A DNA stretch of 64,000 nt from Pyropia yezoensis (Eukaryota; Rhodophyta; Bangiophyceae; Bangiales; Bangiaceae), in NCBI GenBank assembly GCA_009829735.1, contig CM020618.1:3904882-3968881 (forward strand), given 5' to 3'. This document shows, one piece after another, positions 8,867 through 17,949 of the stretch; position 1 is the first letter of the stretch, and every line of letters starts with the position of its first letter. A model generated the notes under the pieces. The model was given only the letters and a program-made list of their open reading frames with translations, had not been told where the DNA came from and did no database searches. The translations under genes and the position numbers were made by a program.

Positions 8867-9044
8867 CCATGCTCATGTCCGCATAGTTGAGAACGGAAGG
8901 GGCTTCCCTGGAGCTTGAGGCTGGAGCAGTGGTGGATGGGGGTGAGACAGTGAGGACAGGAGACCCGTCGAGGGACGAGCCGGACGAGCTGGACGATCCC
9001 TAGTCCATTCTCTCAACAAAACGACTGCTGTCCCGCACTCGGCC

Positions 9045-10170
9045 GCGCCCAGCCGCCGCACCGCGCACGCCCACAACCGCGACCGCCAGGAGGGGCGGCG
9101 GCGGCGGCGGCCGGAACGCCCACAGCACCCACCGTGAACGACCAGCTGCCGCCGGCGACGCTGGAGGGCCCGCGAGCCAGCTGCTGCCGCCTGGGCGCGA
9201 TCCTCCACGCCCTACCGCCGCACGGCGCACGCCGACGGCCACGACATCCAGGAGGAGCGGGGGCGGCGGCGGCCGGCACACGCCAGCACCGACCGCCAAT
9301 ACCGGCGCCGCTGGAGGGCCGGGGCGCCAGCAGCCTCCGCCCGCGCGCCATCCGCCGCGGCCCGCCACCGCACAGCGCACGCCTACGGCCACGACGGCCA
9401 GGAGGGTAAGCGGCGGCGGCTGCCGGCACACCCCAGCACCCACCGCCACCACCGGCGCCGCTGGAGGGCCCCCGCGCCAGCCGCCTCCGCCCGGGCGCGA
9501 TCCGCCACGCCCTACCGCCGCACCGCGACGTCGGTAGCCACGACCGCCAGGAGGGGCGGCGGCGGCGGCGGCCGGGACGCCCACAGCACCCACCGTGAAC
9601 GGCCAGCTGCCTCCTGTGACGCTGGAGGGCCCACGCGCCAGCTGCCCCCGCCCGGACGCGATCCGCCGCCCCGCCGCCGCACGGTGCATGCCGACGGCCA
9701 CGAAGGCCAGGAGGAGCGGTGCCGGCGGCTCCTGGCACACCCAAGCACCCACCGCCAACACCGTCGCCGCAAGAGGGCCCGCGCGCCAGCCGCCTCCGCC
9801 CGGGCGCGATCGGCCACGCCGTACCGCCGCACCGCGCACGCCAACGGCCACGACGGCCAGGAGGGGCGGCGGCGGCGGCGGCCGGGACGCCCACAGCACC
9901 CACCGTTAAGGGCCAGCTGCCGCCGGCGACGCTGGAGGGCCCGCGCGCCAGCCGCCCCCGCCCGAGCGCGATCCGCCGCCCCGCCGCCGCACGGCGCACG
10001 CCGACGGCCACGACGGCCAGGAGCGGCGGTGGCGGCGGCCGACACGCGCACAGCACCTACTGCTATCGCCGGAGCCACAGGAGGACGTGCGCTTCAGACA
10101 CCGCCGCCCAGGCGCGATCCGTCACGTCCCACCGCCGCACCGTGCCGCCGTGCTCCGTCGCCACGCCGGG
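9045..10170. repeat. Tandem satellite, units of about 150-165 bp
   Basis: A landmark resembling CCAGGAGGGGCGG recurs near 9082, 9249, 9399, 9547, 9706, 9859 and (variant) 10015, giving unit lengths of roughly 148-167 bp and six to seven copies plus a partial unit near 10100-10170. Two variants alternate: one carries a CCCACAGCACCCACCGT segment (9082, 9547, 9859 units), the other a GGCACACxCCAGCACC-type segment (9249, 9399 units). Because units differ by non-multiples of three and stops are rare, long minus-strand frames run through the array in several phases, encoding degenerate Ala/Gly/Arg/Pro-rich repeats; they are treated as by-products. Confidence 0.8.
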
Positions 10171-10744
10171 CGCAAGGAATAGGACGAGCCGAAGGGATGC
10201 CGTTGCCGGATGCAGCAGTCGTTGTCCGGTAATGTCGCCGTGACCTCGACGCAGGTGGTGGGGGAGGGGCGGGGACGGACGGTGCAGCGGCGGTAGCGAG
10301 CGCGCGAGTGACGGCCAGCAGCGATGCCCTGCCGAGCACCGCGGTGAGCGCGTTGGGCTCCGGACGCCGATTCGGTGGGATTTCAATTTGTCCACAGGGG
10401 GGCTTCTTCTCGCTTCCGGGTAGAGGGCTGTGGTGACATAATGGCAGCTTGCAATTGGCCCGTTTGTCCTCGAGACTCAGCCGCGCCTTCAATCTAGGGA
10501 CGTCCCTAGAGTGAAGGCTGTGGTTTCCCTGGTTGAGCTGCTTGTTCTTGTTCTTCGCCTTCAGCACATGGTAGGTGCTGCTAGACGTGCTCAGTTGCTC
10601 CAGCAACTGCCGCGTAGCCTGCTCGGTCCACCGAACCTTCTTGACGGCGGGGGACGCGGCCGAGCCGGCGTCGGCCTCCCCGCGCGGGAGCGTCCGCTGG
10701 GGGTCATTGCCGCCATCGCTGTGCGAGAGTCCACTAAGCGTCAC
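10094..10744 (-). CDS. Hypothetical ORF with a weak Myb/SANT-like start; its 3' part enters the satellite
   Basis: An open frame that begins after an in-frame TAG; the first codon marked as start is GTG (10744) and there is no ATG near the N-terminus. Residues about 35-50 (K-V-R-W-T-x2-A-T-R-x-L-L-x2-L) resemble the first helix of a Myb/SANT-like domain as found in trihelix and transposon proteins, but helices two and three are not evident. A Lys/Asn-rich part and a Pro-rich part follow, then the frame merges with the tandem repeat. It may be an internal exon or a relic. Confidence 0.25.
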   Translation of the reverse strand: MTLSGLSHSDGGNDPQRTLPRGEADAGSAASPAVKKVRWTEQATRQLLEQLSTSSSTYHVLKAKNKNKQLNQGNHSLHSRDVPRLKARLSLEDKRANCKLPLCHHSPLPGSEKKPPCGQIEIPPNRRPEPNALTAVLGRASLLAVTRALATAAAPSVPAPPPPPASRSRRHYRTTTAASGNGIPSARPIPCARRGDGARRHGAAVGRDGSRLGGGV

Positions 10745-11219
10745 CTTCTCGAGCTATATGCACAATCGGGGCGACTGCATGTAGTGCGGTCCGCACGGGG
10801 TGTTGCGAGGAAAGGGTGTGCACAATCGCGACAATCTCCATAGTTACGGAGTGACGCACACACAGGGGATGCATCTGAGCACACGAGGGGAGGCGCCAGG
10901 GATAGCGAAGTCAAGTGAAGCTCCCCCCGAGTACGACTTATGACTTACTTATTTTCACAGAAGCAACAATTGCTTTATTTCTACTCTACCGTCTCATTTC
11001 TAAGAAATTCATTCAAAACTCAACAAACTGATGAATCTGCGTTGCACACGCTGCGCTGCTCGACGTGAGCCCTGTCGTTCTGGCCGTCGTTAGTCGGGGC
11101 CAGCTCCGTGTCGGTCAGGAAAGCGCTCTTCCCCCACCCTACGCCATCGCCTTCTTCATCTTCCTGGGTGCTGTGTCACTTTTGCGCGGCGTATTTCCAT
11201 CCTTCCGTCTGTTGCCATC
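10745..11219. other. Intergenic, likely dapF promoter region
   Basis: No gene seen. The stretch 10935-11040 is A/T-rich and stands out sharply in this GC-rich DNA, with several TTATT/ATTTC stretches. It lies 180-290 bases upstream of the dapF ATG and probably marks the promoter or 5' UTR, and also the border between the repeat-rich block and the gene block. Confidence 0.4.
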
Positions 11220-12332
11220 ATGACAGCCTTTGTCGCTGTCGCGGCAGTTCCCTGCCGCACGCCCCCCGCCGCTTCTGCCGCCCTCACGTGCTCTGCGTGG
11301 CCGGCGCGCACCACCGCCCTTTTCTCAGCGCGGTCCCTGGGGTGCGTTCCCCTCTCCGCGGCCGTCGCTCGTCGTTCGTCCCTTTTCGCGGTCCCTGCCA
11401 TGACCGCCACGGACGTGGCCGCGCCCTCGGCGGCCGGCGCCGGCGTGGCACCGGCGGTGGCGCCGGCGCAGCGGTGCTTGGCGTTTCGAAAGTACCAGGG
11501 TCTCGGCAATGACTTTATCCTGGTGGACAACCGTGACTCTGCTGAGCTGTCCCTCTCCCCCGCCGAGGCGGTTGCCCTGTGCGACCGCCACACGGGCATT
11601 GGCGGCGACGGCATTATCTTTCTGTTGCCGCCTAACGCGGCGACGGGCGCGGCCGGTGACGCCTGCACCGCGTCGATGCGCATCATCAATTCGGACGGTT
11701 CAGAGCCGGAGATGTGCGGCAATGGCGTGCGCTGCCTAGCAGTTTTTGCGGCCGATCTGGGCATGGACACGGCTACGCTGGTGCTGGACACCCTCGCGGG
11801 TGTCATTGTGCCGACGGTAGCGCCTGGGGGTGGCGCGGTGCGGGTGGATATGGGCGTTCCCGTCACGGACCCACCGGCAGTGCCGACCACCTTGCCTGAG
11901 ACCACAGCGCCCGTGACGGTGGACGGCAAGGCCTGGACCATGACCGGCGTTTCGATGGGGAACCCCCACGCGGTCACCTTTGTGTCGCCTGAGGACTTTG
12001 ATGCTATTGACAAAGACCTTGAGCGGCTGGGCCCCCAGTTTGAGAACCTCTCGTCGGTCTTCCCGGCCCGTGTGAACACCGAGTTTGTCACCGTGGACGC
12101 CCCCGACGCGGTGCGGATGGTGGTGTGGGAGCGGGGAGCGGGTCGCACCCGCGCTTGCGGCACTGGCGCGTGCGCAGTGGTTGTGGCGGCAGTGCTGACG
12201 GGTCGGACGGAGCGGACCGTAACGGTCGGGCTCCCGGGAGGGGACCTGCTGATCGAGTGGAACGAGGCGGACGGGCGGGTGTACATGACGGGGCCTGCGG
12301 AGCTGGCGTTTACGGGCTCCGTCATGGTATGA
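11220..12332 (+). CDS. dapF: Diaminopimelate epimerase, probably plastid
   Basis: 370 residues. It interconverts LL- and meso-diaminopimelate, the penultimate step of lysine synthesis, which in plants and algae runs in the plastid. The enzyme is cofactor-independent and uses two Cys as acid and base: both are here, Cys166 in MCGNGVRC and Cys313 in RACGTGAC. Other family signatures are YQGLGNDFILVDNR near residue 91, GGDGIIFL, and MGNPHAVTF. The first 80 or so residues are rich in Ala, Ser, Arg and Pro with few acids, fitting a plastid transit peptide; the remaining 285 match bacterial DapF length. ATG at 11220 is chosen because it gives this leader. Single exon. Its stop is 85 bases from the stop of the convergent succinyl-CoA ligase gene. 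Confidence 0.96.
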   Translation: MTAFVAVAAVPCRTPPAASAALTCSAWPARTTALFSARSLGCVPLSAAVARRSSLFAVPAMTATDVAAPSAAGAGVAPAVAPAQRCLAFRKYQGLGNDFILVDNRDSAELSLSPAEAVALCDRHTGIGGDGIIFLLPPNAATGAAGDACTASMRIINSDGSEPEMCGNGVRCLAVFAADLGMDTATLVLDTLAGVIVPTVAPGGGAVRVDMGVPVTDPPAVPTTLPETTAPVTVDGKAWTMTGVSMGNPHAVTFVSPEDFDAIDKDLERLGPQFENLSSVFPARVNTEFVTVDAPDAVRMVVWERGAGRTRACGTGACAVVVAAVLTGRTERTVTVGLPGGDLLIEWNEADGRVYMTGPAELAFTGSVMV

Positions 12333-12417
12333 GTGCCTCCCCGACGTGCCTCTCCTGCAGTGGCAGCCCTAAAGTACATTCCCCCCCCCTAGTCAAGCGC
12401 AGTCGTGCACGTGCCCG

Positions 12418-13791
12418 CTAGGCCACCGCAGCCGCCCCCGGCGGTGCCGCCGTGAAGCTGACCCCGACGTGCGCCTCCGCCGCGAGGTCCACAATGCGAG
12501 CCACCTTGACCGCCGTTGACGCGGCCGCGTCAAGGTCGTCGTTCGCAATGATGCGGAGCCCACTCTTGGCAATCAGCGCCTTGGCCTCCTCCACCTTGTT
12601 GCCCTGCAGCCGCACGATAACGGGCACGCGGAGGTCCAGCGTCTGAGCGGCGTTGATAATCCCCTGCGCAATGACGTCGCACCGCATGATGCCGCCAAAA
12701 ATGTTGACCAGGATGGCCCGTACCGCCGCGTCCTCATTGAGGATACGGAACGCAGCGGTCACCTGCTCCTCCGTCGCGCCACCGCCCACGTCCAGGAAGT
12801 TGGCCGGCTCGCCGCCGTGCAGTTTGATAATGTCCATGGTGGCCATAGCCAGCCCCGCGCCATTGACCATGCATGCAATGTTGCCGTCGAGACCGATGTA
12901 GTTGAGGCCAGCCGCGTCAGCTGCCACCTCTCGCGGCTCCTCCTGACTCGTGTCGCGCTGTTCAAAGATGGCGGCCTGCCGGAAGGAGGCATTGTCGTCG
13001 AAGCTAATCTTAGCGTCTAAACACACCACCTCGCCCGTCGGTGTCTCGGCCATCGGGTTCACCTCCAAGAGCGTCGCGTCCTTGGCCAAGAACATGTCAT
13101 ACAGGCGGCGCACCTGCTCCGCACAGGCCGTCGCGGAGTCGCCGTCAAAGCCCAGCGCAGACGCCACCCGTGAGGCATCCTTATCTCGTAGGCCCACCGC
13201 CAGGTCTACCGGCACCTTGACAATCGCGTCCGGGTCGGCCGCCGCAATGTCCTCGATGGAGGTGCCGCCCACAGCGGATGCGACAATGACGGGGCCCTGG
13301 GACTCGCGGTCGTAGAGGATGGCAAAGTACATCTCCCGCCGAAGGTACACCCGCTCCGCCAGCATGACCGTGTTGCACGGACGCCCGCGCGCACCCGTCT
13401 GCTTGGTTACGAGCGTGCCGCCCAGCATCTTGGACGCCGTCTCCACCGCCGAATCAGCCGAGTAGCAAGTGTGGACGCCTCCCTTAAAGCCATTCGTGAA
13501 GGAGCCCAGGCCGCGTCCGCCCGCTAGTACCTGCGCCTTGACCACCACGTCAGACGACGCAGAGTCAGAGGTCAGGGTCGCCACCGCCTCCCGCGCCTCC
13601 TCCACCGACGTGACCGCAATGGAGCGAGGGACAGCCACCCCCGCCTCACGCATGATCGCCTGCGACTGGTACTCGTGCAAGCTCAGGGCGCGGCGCTGGC
13701 CTGCGGCAGCGGCACCGCCGGGGCGAGGGGCGCCACGCCACCCCCGGGCGGCGGCGCGGACCACAGCAGACGCGGCGCGAGGAGAGAACAT
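12418..13791 (-). CDS. Succinyl-CoA ligase beta subunit, mitochondrial
   Basis: 457 residues. With the alpha subunit it converts succinyl-CoA plus ADP (or GDP) and phosphate to succinate and ATP (GTP) in the TCA cycle. After an Arg/Ala-rich leader typical of mitochondrial import, the mature start LHEYQSQ is the family signature. The ATP-grasp domain follows ([23 protein letters not shown] with Glu and Asn at the nucleotide/metal site), then the C-terminal CoA-ligase domain ([41 protein letters not shown]). ATG 13791 is chosen; the frame is open upstream but its next start-like codon (13893) is GTG and the added residues are hydrophobic, not presequence-like. Which nucleotide it prefers cannot be told. 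Confidence 0.95.
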   Translation of the reverse strand: MFSPRAASAVVRAAARGWRGAPRPGGAAAAGQRRALSLHEYQSQAIMREAGVAVPRSIAVTSVEEAREAVATLTSDSASSDVVVKAQVLAGGRGLGSFTNGFKGGVHTCYSADSAVETASKMLGGTLVTKQTGARGRPCNTVMLAERVYLRREMYFAILYDRESQGPVIVASAVGGTSIEDIAAADPDAIVKVPVDLAVGLRDKDASRVASALGFDGDSATACAEQVRRLYDMFLAKDATLLEVNPMAETPTGEVVCLDAKISFDDNASFRQAAIFEQRDTSQEEPREVAADAAGLNYIGLDGNIACMVNGAGLAMATMDIIKLHGGEPANFLDVGGGATEEQVTAAFRILNEDAAVRAILVNIFGGIMRCDVIAQGIINAAQTLDLRVPVIVRLQGNKVEEAKALIAKSGLRIIANDDLDAAASTAVKVARIVDLAAEAHVGVSFTAAPPGAAAVA

Positions 13792-14480
13792 TGTAGAAAA
13801 GCCGGCGGCAGCGAGGGGGGCCAGCGAGGGAAGCAAAGAAACCGAGACGAGGGGGGGGCGGCGGCCAAGACGAGCAGGGTGGTAGCAGAGCACGGCACGG
13901 ACTGGGTGGCACGGGCGGATCGCCGCGTACTCAACCCCTACTCACGCGCCTTCGAGTGCGCCAACACCCCCTCTCAGGCGGCTTCAAAGAGTGCGTGCCC
14001 TGGGCTTGCATCGAAGCCATGTACTGTAGCCGATTACACTTGTTGAGCGATCGGAAGCCAGGCGTAAGAATACTTGGGAGGCTACTTTAGCTGTGCAGTG
14101 AAAGGTCAGTAGTTTTTTCTGTAATTTTGCATCTCAGCAATGCGATGAAACTGGGCCCTCTCAATACGACGCAAGTATTTATGAGAGACAATTCGGCGTC
14201 AGCCGACGGCCCCTTGGAATTCTCTCGTTGGCCTGACCGCGCGCCTGCATGTCTCCTTACTCCAACCCCCCCCCCCGCCTTCCCCTCTCCTCCTCTCCAC
14301 CCTCCCCCTCTGCTCCAATGCTGCGCAGCCTGCACGTTGCGGGACAGGAGGGCGGCGCGTCCCCGCTGCGTGCCAGGCCACCCATCCCCAAGGGCGGGCG
14401 TCGGGCTGGCGCGGCCGCCATGCCTGCATGCGTGGGGGAGGGGGGGGGGGATTGGGGAGCGTCGCCGGCATGCCGGCCCG

Positions 14481-14511
<31 letters not shown>

Positions 14512-15098
14512 TCCCCCTCCTCCCCCTCCTCCCCCTCCTCGACCAATGACGGCTGACCCTGTCGACGGGTGTTCGTGGAAAGGGAGGGCAGGAGGTGGGG
14601 GGAGACACCTCACCCCCACTTCCTCCACCCACCACACCTCCACCCCTGCCTCCGGAAACTGGTCTGTGCGAAGGGGTGAGGGAGAGGAGGAGGGGAAGGG
14701 GTAGAGCCGCGGCAGTCCGCAACCCGCGGGGGTGGCCTGTCCAGGAGGGAACGCCGCGACCACGCCACACTACGCCGGCTGTGGTCGCCCGCTGCTGCTG
14801 CCGCCGTTTCCACCCCGCCGTGGTCGCCACCCCAGACAGGGCTGTGGGGGTGGGGGGGAGCAGGGGGGGGGGGGGTGGTGCAACTCGGCTGCGGGTGCCG
14901 CTGCCCCTGTGTTCTGTCTGCGTGGCTGCCACACCCCAGGGGTCCCCCCCCAATTCCTCCCTGTGACGGTCCGGCTGTGACGGCGGCCCGCGTGCCGGCC
15001 GAGCCGTCGCTGGGCTCGGCGGTGCGCTGCCGCCCCTGCGGTGACGGGCGTGGACACCCGCCCCCTCACGTTGACGGCGGCAACGGCGGGTCGTCGCG
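13792..15098. other. Divergent intergenic region with a 28-base C run
   Basis: Upstream of both the succinyl-CoA ligase gene (minus) and the Gly/Ala-rich gene (plus), so it should hold two promoters. It contains a 28-base C run (14481-14508) followed by CTCC-rich repeats to about 14540, and other G/C runs near 14265 and 14865. A/T-richer DNA lies at 14040-14200. Long Pro/Arg-rich open frames on both strands are composition artefacts. Confidence 0.5.
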
Positions 15099-17189
15099 AT
15101 GGCGACTGGCAGTCGCGGCGGCGGCGGCGGCGGTGGCGGCAGAGGCGGTAGCGGTGGCGGCGGCGGTGGAGGCAGCAGCAGCGCGTCGGCCACTTTGGCC
15201 GACGCCACCGCGCCGCTGCCGCGCATCGACTATGCGACGTACGAGCCCGCTTCCCTGTCGGCCGAATACACGCAGTACGAGGTAGGCCCGGGGGGAGCCC
15301 TGCGGACGCTACCACCGACGCCCACGCCGCCGCCAGCGTCGCTGGTGCGGATCCTTGGGCCCGCCATGGCCGCCGCGTTCACTCATCCCGCAGCGGCGCC
15401 GCCGCGGCCACCATTGGTGGGGGCGGGCGGGGGGGCGGGTGCGGCGGGCGGTGCGCCGCTCGTCGCCGCCGCCGCCGCCGCTGCTGCCGCTGCCATGGCG
15501 CCACGGCCGTTTGCGCCCCCACCCCGGCGGAGCACCCCGACGCATGGCCAAAAGATGGCTCTCGTCGCTGCACACGCGGCGCTCCCGGCGTCGGCGCCGC
15601 CAGCGACAGTGGCGCGGGCGGCCAAGATGCGAGCGGCGCTGGAGGCGGCGGCCACGTCGGCCGCCGCGCGACTGGTAACTGCTCGCGCGGGCGCGGCGGG
15701 GGTGGCTGTGATGCCTCCTGGTGATGGCGGCGGAACCGCGGGAGGGGGTGGCTCGGTGGGGGCGGCCGCCGCTGCTGCGGATGCGGCCGGCAGTGGCGGC
15801 GGCAGCTGCAGCGGCGGCAGAGGCAGCGGCAGCGGCAGCGGCAGCGTCGGTGGGGTGGCTGCCGCAGCCGCCGCGGTTGCCGAGGCCGAGACGGAGCTCC
15901 TCGACCTCCGCGCCGCGGCGGCGCGAGCGGCGGCCAAAGAGACGGCCGCGGCGGCGTCGGTGGCGGTGGCGACAGAGCGGCGGCTCCTGCTTGAGGCGAT
16001 TTTTTGGGAGACGGAGGAGGATGCGGCTGGCCTGGGCGTGTCGCCTCCGCTTGTGGCGGCACTTAGCCGCCGCGCCGCCGCGACGGCGGGAGTGACCGCC
16101 GTACGGGCGGCGTACGTGGACGCCAAAGCGGGGCTCAGCCACCTGTATGCGGCTGAGGTGGCGACCCGGAGCATCTTGGAAAATCTCGAGGCCGCCGCAG
16201 GCGCCGCCCCGTCCACTCTCGACGACGGGTCGGGGGGGGACGAGGAGCCCGGCGTGGCCGTCGACTCGGGGGACGGTGCCGGTGCCGACGCGTGCTTTGG
16301 GGGAAACTGGAATAGCAGCGGCAGCGGCAGCAGCGGCTGGAGCGGCAGCCTGGCCGCGCTGTGCGGGGGGGGCGTTGCAGGCGCCGGCGGCGGCAGCGGT
16401 GGCGGCGGCAGCGGCGGCGGCGGAGGTGGCGCTGGGGGCAGCCTCCCCTTTGGTGGCGCCGCCATCCTCGGTACCGTGGGTGGGGGCGGGGGCGGTCCGA
16501 CCGGCGTGGCGGCGGTGCCGACGATGGTGGGCGGCGAGTCGGTGAGCCGCGCGTTTCGTCTCCGCTACGTGCGGCGGCTCTACCCGCTTGCAGAGGAGGC
16601 GTTTGCCGCAGCCGTCCGCTACGCGCCGCTGGCGCCCCTCCCGACCGCCGCGCTGTCCACGGCGCACTTTGCGCCGCCACCGGCTGGGCGGAGCGCCGCG
16701 TCGGGTGTGCTGCTCCACCCCACCCGCGCGCGGTCACCCGGCCGCGGGGGAGGGGGCGTCGCCGGCATCGGCGGCGCCGCAGGCGGCGGGGGGGTTGGCG
16801 GCGTGGCGGGTATTGGTGGCGGCCGCCGTGGCGGCGGCGGCGGCGGTGGCGGCGGCGGCGGCGGCGGTGGCAGCAGCGGCGTCCCGTCGCCCGCATTGCC
16901 CGTCCGGTCGCCGGCGGACCTGGGCGGCCCCGGGGTGGTGGCGCCGCTCCTCCCCCCACTGGGCGGCCGTGAGTGGGCGGCGGCGGGGCGGCGGGGCGGG
17001 CGCAAGCTGGGCCCCCTCTACAACGCCATTGCGGGGGTGTACCGGCGGCTCACCGCGTCCTACGACTGGCAGGGGCGGCTGGTGGGGGCGGTGCGTGCCG
17101 ACGCGGTGGCGGCTGCTGAGGAGCTCGAGGCGGCCGAAGCGGCGCTCCAGACCGTCCGGGAGCGACTGCTCAAGCAGCTGGTGTTGTGA
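15099..17189 (+). CDS. Unrecognised Gly/Ala-rich protein with helical segments
   Basis: 696 codons; not recognised. It begins with a Gly-rich tail (residues 6-25) and has further Gly- and Ser/Gly-rich linkers near 225-250, 400-470 and 545-595. Between them are ordered-looking segments: ATYEPASLSAEYTQYEVG near residue 46; a long Ala/Glu/Arg helix at about 262-375 that looks like a coiled coil; FRLRYVRRLYPLAEEAFAAA near 486; and a C-terminal helical part from about 630 (LYNAIAGVYRRLTASYDWQG, then a charged heptad-like end). The non-repetitive C-terminus with Trp, Tyr and periodic Leu argues that the frame is truly coded. No catalytic motif, membrane segment or clear targeting peptide is visible. 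The GC-rich composition allows chance frames, so confidence is moderate. Confidence 0.62.
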   Translation: MATGSRGGGGGGGGRGGSGGGGGGGSSSASATLADATAPLPRIDYATYEPASLSAEYTQYEVGPGGALRTLPPTPTPPPASLVRILGPAMAAAFTHPAAAPPRPPLVGAGGGAGAAGGAPLVAAAAAAAAAAMAPRPFAPPPRRSTPTHGQKMALVAAHAALPASAPPATVARAAKMRAALEAAATSAAARLVTARAGAAGVAVMPPGDGGGTAGGGGSVGAAAAAADAAGSGGGSCSGGRGSGSGSGSVGGVAAAAAAVAEAETELLDLRAAAARAAAKETAAAASVAVATERRLLLEAIFWETEEDAAGLGVSPPLVAALSRRAAATAGVTAVRAAYVDAKAGLSHLYAAEVATRSILENLEAAAGAAPSTLDDGSGGDEEPGVAVDSGDGAGADACFGGNWNSSGSGSSGWSGSLAALCGGGVAGAGGGSGGGGSGGGGGGAGGSLPFGGAAILGTVGGGGGGPTGVAAVPTMVGGESVSRAFRLRYVRRLYPLAEEAFAAAVRYAPLAPLPTAALSTAHFAPPPAGRSAASGVLLHPTRARSPGRGGGGVAGIGGAAGGGGVGGVAGIGGGRRGGGGGGGGGGGGGGSSGVPSPALPVRSPADLGGPGVVAPLLPPLGGREWAAAGRRGGRKLGPLYNAIAGVYRRLTASYDWQGRLVGAVRADAVAAAEELEAAEAALQTVRERLLKQLVL

Positions 17190-17949
17190 GGGGGGAGCGC
17201 GCGCTTCAAGTGGGCGGGCGGCGTTCAGGTGGTGGAGAGGCGCAATTTCAAGGGGAGTCGAACGAGGGAGGTACTCCCTCAAACGAGAGGGAGACGGGGA
17301 GGAGGTGTGGACGGGGGTTGGCGGGGGGTTGGGGGTGGAGCGGGTGGCGCAGGTAGAAGGACGGCGGCGCGCACCACACCGCGCACCCAGCAGGGCAGCC
17401 CCAGACGCGGGGCGCCCACCGGGTGGAGGAGGTGGGTGGGGTGGGCAAGCTGGGTTGGCTGGACACGCGCGTCAGGACTGGCTACCGCCCACGGCGCCGC
17501 TGCTCGCGAACCCTCCTAAAAGAGAGGGCTGCCGGTCAGCTGGCCAAACGGGGCCGTTGGATGCAGCCGAGAGTGTCAGTGGCTGCAGCCGACAGCCCGT
17601 CCACGAACAAAGGACGCGGTGGTCGCTTTCCCCCCTGAGGCCTCACCCCCCCCCACCACTTAACCAGCGTCCCGCAAACGGCGGTGCGGCTGGTTCCCTG
17701 CCAGTCACAGTGCACTCCCCCGCGGCTACCGCACCAGTAAACGGGCGGCCTGGCCGGCCTGACCCTGCAGATGACCCCAGTCATTTCACCGTGCAGACCA
17801 AGCGCGCGGCGCCCCGAGCTGCACCGCCGGCGGGTGGCTGCGTCAAGAGCTTGCATACCCGTCTCGTATTGTGCTGCCTCACCTCCCCCCCTCACCCCGC
17901 CCCCCCATCCCCCCTCGTAGGTCGCGCGCGCGCTCGCCAGCCCGCTCCC
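17190..17949. other. Convergent 3' flanks, no gene seen
   Basis: Lies between the stop codons of the Gly/Ala-rich gene (+) and the Era gene (-). Presumably both 3' UTRs and terminators. Nothing else is recognisable. Confidence 0.5.

Noticed and set aside
9013-10056. Repeat-protein gene in the satellite
   Set aside because: The array is open in several phases at once and unit lengths are not multiples of three, as expected of non-coding GC-rich repeats.
14087-15226. 379-codon minus-strand ORF upstream of the Gly/Ala-rich gene
   Set aside because: Composition artefact spanning a 28-base C run; no recognisable motif.
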